From positions 1 to 29,870 of the IMG/VR virus record IMGVR_UViG_3300006969_000021: a stretch of 29,870 bases of DNA. The stretch is one strand, 5' to 3'. The notes below the pieces were generated by a model. It made no database searches and was not told the DNA's origin. It worked only from the letters and a program-made list of their open reading frames with translations. This DNA is from a virus. Within the stretch, counting starts at the first letter, position 1; the number at the start of each line of letters is the position of its first letter. Both the position numbers and the translations under genes were made by a program. Positions 23,641 to 29,870 of the stretch are shown here, one piece after another.

Positions 23641-23862
23641 TTATCGGTAAACCACGAACCCGAAAAACAGGATCGGAGCGAAAAGCGTAGACGTGATGAA
23701 CATAAGCGCAATGCCTGTGTAAACTAAGAGTCTAAAATTAACTTCTTTACGACGTCTACGTACCCAATGGCCACAACCAGCCATAGTACATCCACCACAC
23801 AGCCCACCTTGCATAGTATAGTGGTCTTTGTGTTTAAATTCGTAATACCTCGGCCATACCAT
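23641..23862 (-). CDS. Small Cys-containing membrane protein
   Basis: 73 residues from the ATG at 23862, which shares its A with the TerL stop (TAATG) and has AGGTGA six bases upstream; an ATG two codons earlier is less well placed. It has a CGGCTMAGCGHW cluster at about residues 22-33, then a basic stretch (RRRRK) and a single long hydrophobic segment (LLVYTGIALMFITSTLFAPILFFGF). Topology by the positive-inside rule puts the Cys cluster in the cytoplasm. Function unknown; it is not next to the lysis genes. Confidence 0.6.
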   Translation of the reverse strand: MVWPRYYEFKHKDHYTMQGGLCGGCTMAGCGHWVRRRRKEVNFRLLVYTGIALMFITSTLFAPILFFGFVVYR

Positions 23863-25598
23863 TACCATTCACCTACTGGCTCTGTAGTCCACTCTGTCTT
23901 ACTATCGAAGTTATCGTACTCTCCCCAACCCCCTGCTCGCTGGTTAGGATTAAGCTTAGCTGCTAGCTCATGGTCGATCTGATTTTCAGGTTTCGCGTAA
24001 ACCTTAGAAGCTCCTACAGGGCTAACCTGAATGGGAGTCTCTATCTTAATTAAGTCCTTAACTAACTGCTCAAAGTTAGGAAACGCCATAGCGCAGTAAC
24101 GTAGACTGTCCATAGCGTGATCGTCTTTCTTACGCGGAGTCTCCTTCTTGTTATGCTGACGCTCCGCACCTTTCTGAATCCACTCAGCCCAACGGTAACG
24201 GCCGGCTTCCCAAATGGTTTTCTCACAACGTTGGTAAACTGACCAAAAGGACCTTAAGTCTCCAGTAACCGGGTCCTGCCAGATAGGCTTCATAAAAGCC
24301 TTTACTCTGTCGATTCCGGTTTCCACGTCGTTAAGGCCAGGGGACGCATTGATAAGGATACCAAATTTGGAGTATTCTTCGAGAATTGAAGTCTTAGTGA
24401 TCGGGTCTGTATTTCTAATGGATGGGTCGCCAACGTAAAAGTCAGGCTGCCGTCCGATTCTTCTGTTGATTTCAAGGACTTTAAGGGCATGTTCTCGAAC
24501 AACAAGTCCCTTCTGGTACCATTCCCAGAAAGTAACGAGTCGCCCGGTAGGTAAAATAGCGTGCCAGAGCCAAGCAGTGGGGTTAGTAAATCCATGATCT
24601 AAACTCGCAATAATTGTAGCGTTACTTAAGTCTGGCAACTCACCTTGATGGTGCTTAATAACGTGAGTATCTCGGTCGAACTCCTTATAGATAAGACCTG
24701 TCTTAGCTACGTACTCACCTTCAACTCGGGTATCTGCCCCACCTTCACGTTTACCTAAGATTGCTCGGAGTACGTCTACCTCTTCGTCCTCAATCCAAGG
24801 GTTATCTGCTGTGCTAGCTGTAACCACTACGACTGTGAACGGAGCCTCACCCTTAAGTGCAGGCTCGTAAAGATCATCGAAGGTCCAAGTCATACCGTCA
24901 ACAGGAGTTAAAGTGAACCAGGCACGTCCTCCGGTATCTGTAAGACGTGCCATATTTTCATCGTAAACTTCTTCTGGCGGCTCTTCATCAAAATGAACAA
25001 AATGCCGTGAAGTTCCCGCGTGCTTATTGAGTTGTTGATCATAAGATCGGAGTTCGATAAATCCTTCGTTAGCGAAATTAAGAGTTCGTTCCTCTGCGTC
25101 CCAGGCACTATCCCAAGTGCCCCCTCTAAGCTCACTAGGAGGAATCCAGCGTTTAAGGGCGGGGATGATAATGCCTTGGCCGCCATTAATAAAGTCCGTT
25201 GTGCAAATGCGGCCCCTAATAGGCTCGGGCCAGATAGCGTTAATGTCAATATAGGGGTGCGTCTTAGTGACCCACCATATATCTTCCACAATTCCGCCGA
25301 CCGTCTTGCCAGATCGGTTACCTCCGACATAAAACCTCACCTTAGCTATGTATGACTTATTGAGAATCCGGTTATGGATCACCATGTCGATACGGCCGAG
25401 TTTAGCTAGGTTAACTCCATGCTCCATACCAGTACCCCAAGGCTCTACAGGGAGGGTGTCTGAGCAATGGAATCTAGCTTGCTTAATGTTATGCCGGTAT
25501 CCTAAGATGTTCGGCTCTATGGCAAGCTTATTTAGACGCTCAGCAATGAGTAACTTGCCGGTGTCTAACTTAAACTCTTCGGGCTTTTTACGAGGCAT
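23862..25598 (-). CDS. Terminase large subunit
   Basis: 578-aa packaging motor from ATG 25598, which overlaps the upstream gene by 11 bases (a TTG frame from 25628 is possible). ATPase: Walker A GGNRSGKT (92-99) and Walker B HFVHFDEEPP with Asp204/Glu205. Nuclease: SLDHGFTNP (Asp334), FYVGDPS (Asp391) and KDDHAMDSLRY (Asp497), the three acidic positions of the RNase H-like domain. It cuts concatemers and drives DNA into the portal. Together with the small subunit two genes upstream it forms the packaging pair. The basic start (MPRKKPEEFK) and absence of long insertions are as usual for the family. Confidence 0.93.
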   Translation of the reverse strand: MPRKKPEEFKLDTGKLLIAERLNKLAIEPNILGYRHNIKQARFHCSDTLPVEPWGTGMEHGVNLAKLGRIDMVIHNRILNKSYIAKVRFYVGGNRSGKTVGGIVEDIWWVTKTHPYIDINAIWPEPIRGRICTTDFINGGQGIIIPALKRWIPPSELRGGTWDSAWDAEERTLNFANEGFIELRSYDQQLNKHAGTSRHFVHFDEEPPEEVYDENMARLTDTGGRAWFTLTPVDGMTWTFDDLYEPALKGEAPFTVVVVTASTADNPWIEDEEVDVLRAILGKREGGADTRVEGEYVAKTGLIYKEFDRDTHVIKHHQGELPDLSNATIIASLDHGFTNPTAWLWHAILPTGRLVTFWEWYQKGLVVREHALKVLEINRRIGRQPDFYVGDPSIRNTDPITKTSILEEYSKFGILINASPGLNDVETGIDRVKAFMKPIWQDPVTGDLRSFWSVYQRCEKTIWEAGRYRWAEWIQKGAERQHNKKETPRKKDDHAMDSLRYCAMAFPNFEQLVKDLIKIETPIQVSPVGASKVYAKPENQIDHELAAKLNPNQRAGGWGEYDNFDSKTEWTTEPVGEW

Positions 25599-25824
25599 AG
25601 TTATAAATCCAAATACGTCCGCTACCAAGAACTCTTGTTACACGGTAAGTACAGGCAATCACTGAGGGTACAGTAGGGTCTACTCCTTCAACCCTAGTAT
25701 CCGTTGCAGAGATAGGTAACGGAAGGCGCCTTGTTTTAGGAGGAAGTTTATCATCCTCATTGACCTCTAATACGTCTATCCTACCATCATGAGGTCCGCC
25801 GTAATATTTTAATTCAACCTTCAT
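25588..25824 (-). CDS. Small conserved-type phage protein (YYGGPHDG motif)
   Basis: 78-aa protein. It starts MKVELKYYGGPHDGRIDVLE; the YYGGPxDGR motif is seen in many short phage proteins of unknown function. Two more beta-like stretches (VIACTYRVTRVL, RIWIYNY) follow a linker rich in Pro. It starts one base after the upstream stop and overlaps TerL, so its translation is coupled with TerL. No catalytic residues are recognised. Confidence 0.65.
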   Translation of the reverse strand: MKVELKYYGGPHDGRIDVLEVNEDDKLPPKTRRLPLPISATDTRVEGVDPTVPSVIACTYRVTRVLGSGRIWIYNYAS

Positions 25825-25825
25825 A

Positions 25826-26599
25826 CTACCAAGCTCCGTTAATTACGAACTTACGACTAGCAATTTGAGGACCTGGAATCTGAGGCACAATCGTAGTAGC
25901 TAAACCGGCAGAGTCAATCTTCTGCGGGTGTCGGCGTACGACCTTAAAGAACGTAATGTGTCGTCCGTTGTTAATGGTAAGGTTCCCACCGGAGTTCTGA
26001 AAGGATTGTATCTTCCACTGGTGTCCTACTGACATCTGAATTCCCATCATAAAGTCCCAGGCTCTATACGGATCAGTAGCCGTAGATAGGTTTTCAGCTG
26101 TCTGAGTTACTGCACCGTCCTCCATGATACGGACACCTCGCTTACCTGTAGCGTTAGCAGCGAAGGTCACCCGAGCAGTAATGTCAGCAACGTGTTCCTT
26201 AAGGACAACAAAAGTCTGAGAGTCGATCTTGGCGTAGAATTCCTTATCCCAAAACTTGTAAGCCTGGAAGCTAGTGTCTACGTAGTTGCCGGCAGAGTTA
26301 TGCGAACCGTCTGTGTCTTTATACAGCCATAGTCCGATAAGCCGGTGGGAATGGTCACCTGGCGCGGCTTGGTTATTTCCAGGACCTAAAGAGTGGTGTT
26401 TAGCTTGAGCACCGGAATCAGTATCCGCCGAGTTATGTAACGCACGAACCTTCTCAGCATCCCACTCTAGGTCTTTACGCTTACGGTCCTTGTCACCCTT
26501 ACCTTTACTATCCTGCTTATTGGAAGGATGGTAAACGTGAGGTACTTGGTGAGGGACTTGACCTAGCGGACCCTTACCACTAGAACTAGACTCAGGCAT
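25826..26599 (-). CDS. Structural protein with C1q/TNF-like C-terminal domain
   Basis: 257-aa protein. The first 85 residues are disordered: Ser/Gly/Lys-rich, then LGPGNNQAAPGDHSH, a Gly/Pro/His linker type common in tail-fibre and head-fibre proteins. Residues about 90-235 look like a beta-sandwich (VVLKEHVADITARVTFAANA, GVRIMEDGAVTQTAENLS, GHQWKIQSFQNSGG, HITFFKVVRR), much like C1q/TNF-like trimer domains. Such domains bind receptors or stabilise fibres. The place between the two terminase genes is unusual. A receptor-binding or head-fibre role is the best guess. TAATG overlap with TerS. Confidence 0.6.
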   Translation of the reverse strand: MPESSSSGKGPLGQVPHQVPHVYHPSNKQDSKGKGDKDRKRKDLEWDAEKVRALHNSADTDSGAQAKHHSLGPGNNQAAPGDHSHRLIGLWLYKDTDGSHNSAGNYVDTSFQAYKFWDKEFYAKIDSQTFVVLKEHVADITARVTFAANATGKRGVRIMEDGAVTQTAENLSTATDPYRAWDFMMGIQMSVGHQWKIQSFQNSGGNLTINNGRHITFFKVVRRHPQKIDSAGLATTIVPQIPGPQIASRKFVINGAW

Positions 26600-27366
26600 T
26601 AGTAGCCCCTAGGTAACTCGGGAGGTCCCGCGCTGACCCCAGAGTGGAGAATCTGGATACCGGAACGGTTAACACTATTGATAATCTGCTGACCGATACG
26701 TTGCGCGTCCTCAGGGGTTAAGTTAGCGATGAGGATGTCGATGATTTGGTTAACCATCAGCTGGAAGTTAACTACTTGCGGGTCCTGTGGACGGTAACGA
26801 CCAGTCTTTTCGTTAAAATACTTGATGGACTGGATGTCACCAGCACGTACGTTATCCCCGAGTGCTCTATCAGCATCTACAGCAAGGGAGGCTTCTAGCT
26901 TAGAGGCGCGGGCTGCGTAGTATTCTCTAAAGACTGGATCGGCGTTCCATACTTGGAACTCTTCCTTGGACACGCCGGCATCTGATAACTTTTTGTGATC
27001 TGGCGTAAGGTCGTTAACGTTGAGTAAGGAGTTAACCAGTTGTAATTGGCGGCCGGTAAGAAGTGGTGCCGGCGCACCTTCGTTACCCTCGTCTGGCGTG
27101 GCGCTATCAGGTAATCTAACAGGAATAGACCTGGCTGCCAAAGCCTGACGTATTGGAGGGTAAGTCCAGTACTCTCTCCATTGCGCTTCGGAGATTGTAA
27201 GGTGTTCACAAGTAATATCATAGTCAGGAAGTCTTTCGTGGAGCATGTAGTATTGCTCGACCCATAGGATGAACCCTAACTGGTGCTCGTTAATCCGAGT
27301 GTCTTTGTCTAACTGCTCGGATGTCCACTTAGCATCTGTCTTGGGCTTAAACTTAGCGTTTGTCAT
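26599..27366 (-). CDS. Terminase small subunit
   Basis: 255-aa protein. An N-terminal domain (EHQLGFILWVEQYYMLHERL, then LTISEAQWREYW) and a central domain beginning LTGRQLQLVNSLLN read as helix-turn-helix. The central part continues with FQVWNADPVFREYYAARASK and SIKYFNEKTGRYRP, the pattern of the phBC6A51-type small terminase, in which a DNA-binding head is followed by a ring-forming helix. It selects the phage DNA for TerL. The start overlaps the regulator gene by 14 bases. Confidence 0.8.
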   Translation of the reverse strand: MTNAKFKPKTDAKWTSEQLDKDTRINEHQLGFILWVEQYYMLHERLPDYDITCEHLTISEAQWREYWTYPPIRQALAARSIPVRLPDSATPDEGNEGAPAPLLTGRQLQLVNSLLNVNDLTPDHKKLSDAGVSKEEFQVWNADPVFREYYAARASKLEASLAVDADRALGDNVRAGDIQSIKYFNEKTGRYRPQDPQVVNFQLMVNQIIDILIANLTPEDAQRIGQQIINSVNRSGIQILHSGVSAGPPELPRGY

Positions 27367-27925
27367 ATAAGTGTCTCCACATCACGTTAGCTTCCCGAAG
27401 GTCGATAATGTGCTGCGTCTCAAAACCGGTATCCCTTAACCATTCTCGTAACTGCTCGGGGACCTCGAACGTTTTACCCGCTTCAAATCTACGGACGGTA
27501 GAGGGATGTAAGCAGAAGGCAGTACAAAACCCGAGGATACTTTGACCGTAACCACTTTGAGTACGGTGCCACGTAAGAGGGTGCGACTCCACTTTGGGGA
27601 TGTACGGGTAGTGGAACGCAAAGGGTTGGACGGTTTGAGAGTACTTACGGTACGCCGTAACGTATTCGCTGTACTCAGCTTGCAAACGTCCTGCCGTATA
27701 ACGAGGGTCCAAACGTTCGAGCGCATGAACCATTGCACCTGGTATCTTACGATAAGTACCTTGCTCTGTTCGGACGACGGTCTTATCGCTAACGCCAGCA
27801 CGGCTAGCAAAAGTACTAACACCCAAGTCATAAGATAACCTTAAGCTCTTGACGATGTTGGTCGGGACGGGTGTCAAGTCATCCCCGGACCCGGCGGGAA
27901 CGTCCACCGCCTCTGACCTGCTCAT
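27353..27925 (-). CDS. Regulator with two helix-turn-helix domains, leaderless start
   Basis: 190-aa protein. HTH 1 lies at about residues 28-70 (FASRAGVSDKTVVRTEQGTY) and HTH 2 at about 118-165 (SILGFCTAFCLHPSTVRRFE, then AGKT); both have the Xre/Cro spacing, the second very clearly. A linker with several Tyr separates them. There is no ribosome binding site: the -10 box ends six bases before the ATG, so translation begins at or next to the first base of the mRNA. It is the first gene of the late block, next to a palindromic divergent promoter; TGTCAAGTCA occurs inside it at 27872. It likely controls early/late expression and perhaps its own promoter. Confidence 0.72.
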   Translation of the reverse strand: MSRSEAVDVPAGSGDDLTPVPTNIVKSLRLSYDLGVSTFASRAGVSDKTVVRTEQGTYRKIPGAMVHALERLDPRYTAGRLQAEYSEYVTAYRKYSQTVQPFAFHYPYIPKVESHPLTWHRTQSGYGQSILGFCTAFCLHPSTVRRFEAGKTFEVPEQLREWLRDTGFETQHIIDLREANVMWRHLYDKR

Positions 27926-27931
27926 ATATAG

Positions 27932-27960
27932 AGTATGACAGACACTTGACTCCGAGTCAA
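27932..27960 (-). promoter_or_regulatory. Late-block promoter, leaderless
   Basis: Minus strand TTGACT (27960-27955), 17 bases, CATACT (27937-27932), then CTATAT and the ATG at 27925. The transcription start would fall at the ATG. The -35 box is one arm of the palindrome at 27945-27961. Confidence 0.65.
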
Positions 27961-27961
27961 G
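27945..27961. promoter_or_regulatory. 17-nt palindromic operator at the divergent promoters
   Basis: CTTGACTCCGAGTCAAG is a perfect inverted repeat (eight-base arms around one C). Each arm supplies the TTGACT -35 box of one of the two divergent promoters, so a dimeric repressor bound here would block both at once. Confidence 0.75.
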
Positions 27962-27974
27962 TCCGTAGTAGTAT
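27946..27974 (+). promoter_or_regulatory. Early promoter for the right-hand plus-strand genes
   Basis: TTGACT (27946-27951), 17 bases, TAGTAT (27969-27974). It is followed by AAGAAAGGAGGT and the ATG at 27997. Spacing and boxes are close to the primary sigma-factor consensus of actinobacteria. Confidence 0.75.
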
Positions 27975-27996
27975 TATTTAAGAAAGGAGGTAAGAA

Positions 27997-28221
27997 ATGT
28001 CTCAGCTCAGTAACCCTAAAGGTTTAGAGGGTGACAGTCGGGACCGTTTACGAGCCTTAGCCTACAGGGGCGAAAGGGTAGCTGGGCGGTTCGTGTTAGA
28101 GGGTGAGGACGCTCACTATCTTAAGGTTATCGCAGCAGAGCGTAACATGACTGTGGATGCCCTTGTTAAACAGTTCGCTATTGAAGGCTTGTGGCGAGCC
28201 CGTACATTTAAGGAGCTATAG
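27997..28221 (+). CDS. Ribbon-helix-helix-like small protein
   Basis: 74-aa protein with a very strong ribosome binding site (AAAGGAGGT). Residues about 30-65 read as a short beta strand (RFVLEG) followed by two helices (DAHYLKVIAAERN, TVDALVKQFAIEGLW), the Arc/CopG arrangement. It is the first gene right of the divergent promoter and carries one CTACAGGG copy (28072). An early regulator is likely. It could act on the palindrome, competing with the two-HTH protein, but no evidence for that is visible. Confidence 0.65.
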   Translation: MSQLSNPKGLEGDSRDRLRALAYRGERVAGRFVLEGEDAHYLKVIAAERNMTVDALVKQFAIEGLWRARTFKEL

Positions 28222-28223
28222 CT

Positions 28224-28442
28224 ATGATGTGCTATGAGTGCTTACAAAGCTTGAATAACCCACCTATGAGTGATAGCGATTACCTGTTAATGAAGGGGGA
28301 TGTTAACTTAGGTGTCATCGTAGTTACACATGCTAACGGGTATGCTATCTACACTATGCACGCACAAGGATATGAGTGGGATAAAGATAACAAGGTGTGG
28401 AAACTCAAAGAGCCATATGGAGGCAAGGTGAGTAAAGGGTAA
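28224..28442 (+). CDS. Small CxxC protein of unknown function
   Basis: 72-aa protein with AAGGAGCT upstream of ATG ATG at 28224. Starts MMCYECLQSLNNPPMSD, a CxxC pair with no visible second pair. The rest is beta-like (DVNLGVIVVTHANGYAIYTM) with a Trp-rich end (YEWDKDNKVWKLKEP). Two bases separate it from the ribbon-helix-helix gene, so both are probably one message. No family is recognised. Confidence 0.6.
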   Translation: MMCYECLQSLNNPPMSDSDYLLMKGDVNLGVIVVTHANGYAIYTMHAQGYEWDKDNKVWKLKEPYGGKVSKG

Positions 28443-28714
28443 GTTAAGGAAAAATAAAGGAAATGACGTACTAAGCTGGGGGAGGTAGGTTCGCTACGCT
28501 CATGGTACCGCACCCTGATTTAACTTGCAAGATGTGTCTCAGTATGTGATACGACGTTAACCGGATGTTGATACAGAGTTGACACCCCGTCGAATCCCTG
28601 CTAGAGAAAGTTCCTAAGAATGTCAGACAGATCGGCACTACCCCTTGCATGGTGTCAACGTAGAGGGTAGCGTTAGCACTAGGTCCAGCACGGTGCTGGG
28701 CCGGAGAGGACAGC
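28443..28714 (+). promoter_or_regulatory. Structured leader/promoter region of the acidic-protein gene
   Basis: About 270 bases without a convincing gene. TTGACA (28579-28584), 17 bases and TAGAGA (28602-28607) is a possible promoter; TTGCAT/TAGCGT (28645, 28668) is a second, weaker one. GTTGACACC (28578-28586) and GGTGTCAAC (28651-28659) form a spaced inverted repeat around the first. CCAGCAC-G-GTGCTGG (28685-28699) is a perfect hairpin just before GGAGAGGA and the ATG. Together they suggest a controlled, independent transcript. Confidence 0.55.
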
Positions 28715-29647
28715 ATGACCGAGCAGACCAACGTCACGCCCGACGCCGAGGATGAGCAGGCTACGGCTGACGTTACCGAAGAGCAGGCTACCGATGAGCA
28801 GGCTATCGACGCCGACGTTACCGACGCCGAAGAGGGTAGCGAGGATGAGGCTACCGACGAGGACGCTAACGAGGACGAGGCTAGCGAGCCTGGTCCTGTC
28901 GAAGAGCAAGAGTGGTATGACGATGTCTTTGACATCCTGTTCACTCGTGCGCTTAAGCTTGCGACTGCCGTTAACGATGAGGTCGCGTACCTTAACGCTA
29001 ACTCCAGTGACCTGCTGACCGTTGTCGAGAGTGTCGAGCAGGACAACAGCGACGACAAGGTCAAGGCAGCTAACGACCGGATCGAAGAGCTTAAGTCCGA
29101 AGTCCTTAAGCTTGAGTCGCTTCGCCGCGACTACGCGATGGGCAAGGCTAAGGCGCTTATCGCAGAGCGTAAGGATGACGACACGATCAAGGCTCACACT
29201 GAGACGCACGCTAAGGCGCGTACCGCGTGGCGCGATTACGTCAAGGTGTTCAAGTCTAACTACCCGGGCGCCGACCTTACGCCGTATCTTCCCGAGGTCA
29301 AGAACCTTAGCCGCTCCGGCGGTAAGGGTAAGGGTGAGGGTGGCCAGCGGTTGCGCGGCTTCGTTCTCTGGACAGTCGATGGCACCAAGGTCGGCACGAC
29401 TAGCAAGGGTGTGTTTAACAGCACCGCTAGCGATGCCGCTAAGGCAGCCGGTATCGACCTGTCCGAGCTTCAGAACGAATACAAGCGTATCAACGGCGAT
29501 GACTCTAAGTCCTGGCCGCGCGTCAGTAACTTTGAGTTCAAGGGTCACACGTTCTCCGCGCAGCGCGAGGACAAGGACGCGGCTAAGACTAGCGCCGATG
29601 TCAGCCCCGCGAACGTCGAGAGCACGAACGGGCAGGCTACCAGCTAA
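28715..29647 (+). CDS. Highly acidic coiled-coil protein
   Basis: 310-aa protein, with GGAGAGGA before the ATG. Residues 1-68 are nearly all Asp, Glu, Ala and Thr and hold nucleotide-level repeats: GAGCAGGCTA three times and GACGTTACCGA twice. Residues about 70-175 are charged helices (VKAANDRIEELKSEVLKLES). A compact domain (RGFVLWTVDGTKVGTTSKG, DAAKAAGIDLSELQNEYK) follows at about 215-285. The codon use is richer in G/C-ending codons than in neighbouring genes. The separate leader and strong terminator suggest high expression. The acidic start could mimic DNA and occupy host DNA-binding proteins, but this is conjecture. Confidence 0.7.
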   Translation: MTEQTNVTPDAEDEQATADVTEEQATDEQAIDADVTDAEEGSEDEATDEDANEDEASEPGPVEEQEWYDDVFDILFTRALKLATAVNDEVAYLNANSSDLLTVVESVEQDNSDDKVKAANDRIEELKSEVLKLESLRRDYAMGKAKALIAERKDDDTIKAHTETHAKARTAWRDYVKVFKSNYPGADLTPYLPEVKNLSRSGGKGKGEGGQRLRGFVLWTVDGTKVGTTSKGVFNSTASDAAKAAGIDLSELQNEYKRINGDDSKSWPRVSNFEFKGHTFSAQREDKDAAKTSADVSPANVESTNGQATS

Positions 29648-29669
29648 TAGGGTAGCCTAACCTAAGACG

Positions 29670-29698
29670 AAGCCCCGTCGGTCTAACCGGCGGGGCTT
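29670..29698 (+). terminator. Terminator of the acidic-protein gene
   Basis: AAGCCCCGTCGG (29670-29681) pairs with CCGGCGGGGCTT (29687-29698) around TCTAA, with one G-T pair, followed by TGTC. It lies 22 bases after the stop codon. Confidence 0.85.
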
Positions 29699-29760
29699 TG
29701 TCATGCCCGCGTGAAACCGGGTGGAAAAGCAGCTTAGCAGGACTGTGTTAAGTTAAGTGT

Positions 29761-29870
29761 ATGGAACGCCGGTACACAACTCCACACCACGCCATCCTTA
29801 ACTTCCACTCTTACGCCTATTCCTTAAGTCCTAACGTACAGTTTCGTCTAGGCAAACAGTCTACTACGTA
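29761..29870 (+). CDS. Start of a possible gene, cut by window edge
   Basis: From the ATG at 29761 the frame stays open to the end of the window (36 complete codons, MERRYTTPHHAILNFHSYAY, then SLSPNVQFRL). There is no ribosome binding site, and the preceding sequence TTAAGTTAAGTGT could hold a -10 box, so a leaderless start is possible. Residue usage looks natural, but the length is too short to be sure. No family can be named. Confidence 0.4.
   Translation, partial: MERRYTTPHHAILNFHSYAYSLSPNVQFRLGKQSTT

Larger units (their letters stand above)
1808..28079 (+). repeat. Dispersed, strand-biased octamer CTACAGGG
   Basis: Copies on the plus strand start at 1808, 7373, 9982, 12543, 14251, 16871, 20437, 21658, 24014, 25445 and 28072; reversed copies at 8027 and 13387. 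Most are preceded by C (CCTACAGGG). Copies in plus-strand genes read as Tyr-Arg-Gly, those in minus-strand genes as Pro-Val-(Gly/Glu/Asp), so neither codon use nor a peptide motif explains the shared orientation. Confidence 0.75.

Noticed and set aside
28578-28600. GTCGAATCC as a tRNA T-loop
   Set aside because: The flanking bases do not form a T-stem and no anticodon or acceptor arm is present.
28590-28610. GGATTCGACGGGG on the minus strand, like the 5' signature of tmRNA, with a short downstream ORF ending ANLPPPA
   Set aside because: No matching acceptor arm, no TTCGAATCC-type 3' arm in the following 400 bases, and the region further on is a plus-strand gene. Probably chance.
28471-29548. 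Long minus-strand open frames antisense to the acidic gene
   Set aside because: Low-complexity Ser/Val/Leu translations that mirror the GAC/GAG/GCT-rich plus-strand gene; no ribosome binding site.
1-29870. Integrase, attachment site, CRISPR array or insertion sequence
   Set aside because: None seen on either strand; the Phe762-type polymerase also argues for a virulent phage, though the rest of the genome is outside the window.

Overview
This window is a segment of a double-stranded DNA phage genome and contains no host genes. The predicted virion genes are those of a short-tailed (podovirus-like) phage: large and small terminase, a P22-like portal, scaffold, HK97-fold-type capsid, one head-tail adaptor, one tail hub/nozzle candidate and a run of large basic or coiled internal (ejection) proteins. 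There is no tape measure and no tail-tube gene. A WhiB-like iron-sulfur regulator at 4.4 kb, found in actinobacteria and their phages, and a probable leaderless transcript point to an actinobacterial host. I see no integrase, CRISPR array, insertion sequence or convincing tRNA.

Layout. (1) 1-4235, plus strand: replication and nucleotide genes with overlapping ends. They are the C-terminal end of a RecA/DnaB-type ATPase cut by the window edge, a family A DNA polymerase split into a 3'-5' exonuclease gene and a polymerase gene with a small helix-turn-helix gene between them, a MazG-like pyrophosphohydrolase, two Cys-containing small proteins and a RuvC-like nuclease. (2) 4117-4434, minus: the WhiB-like gene, converging on that block, with a perfect hairpin at 4489-4517 behind it. 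(3) 4534-27925, minus: one long late block, listed here in order of transcription from the right: two-HTH regulator, TerS, a C1q-like structural protein, TerL, small membrane protein, three acidic/accessory genes, portal, a 57-aa gene, a Gly/Pro-rich protein, scaffold, capsid, hairpin, fibre/decoration-like protein, closure/adaptor/hub proteins, ejection proteins, two peptidoglycan-cleaving virion proteins, and a lysis cassette of small membrane proteins plus an M15-like peptidase. (4) 27926-27996: a compact divergent promoter built around a 17-nt palindrome. (5) 27997-29870, plus: a ribbon-helix-helix-like protein, a small CxxC protein, a 270-nt structured leader, a highly acidic coiled-coil protein with its own terminator, and the start of another gene at the edge.

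Most striking points. (a) The octamer CTACAGGG occurs 11 times on the plus strand and only twice on the minus strand, where about one would be expected in total, and it keeps its genome orientation in genes of both directions. (b) A large ejection-protein gene is split by a one-base frame change at about 10046. (c) The gene ending at 22411 stops at CTC TGA C and has a protein-like +1 extension, reminiscent of the prfB frameshift site. (d) The late block contains two internal promoters sharing a 15-nt core that resembles sequence in and near the divergent regulator promoter. (e) The scaffold/capsid leader carries two sets of direct repeats and G-runs able to form a quadruplex.

All names rest on motif reading by eye. 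No database search was run, so functional calls without a named catalytic motif should be taken as candidates.
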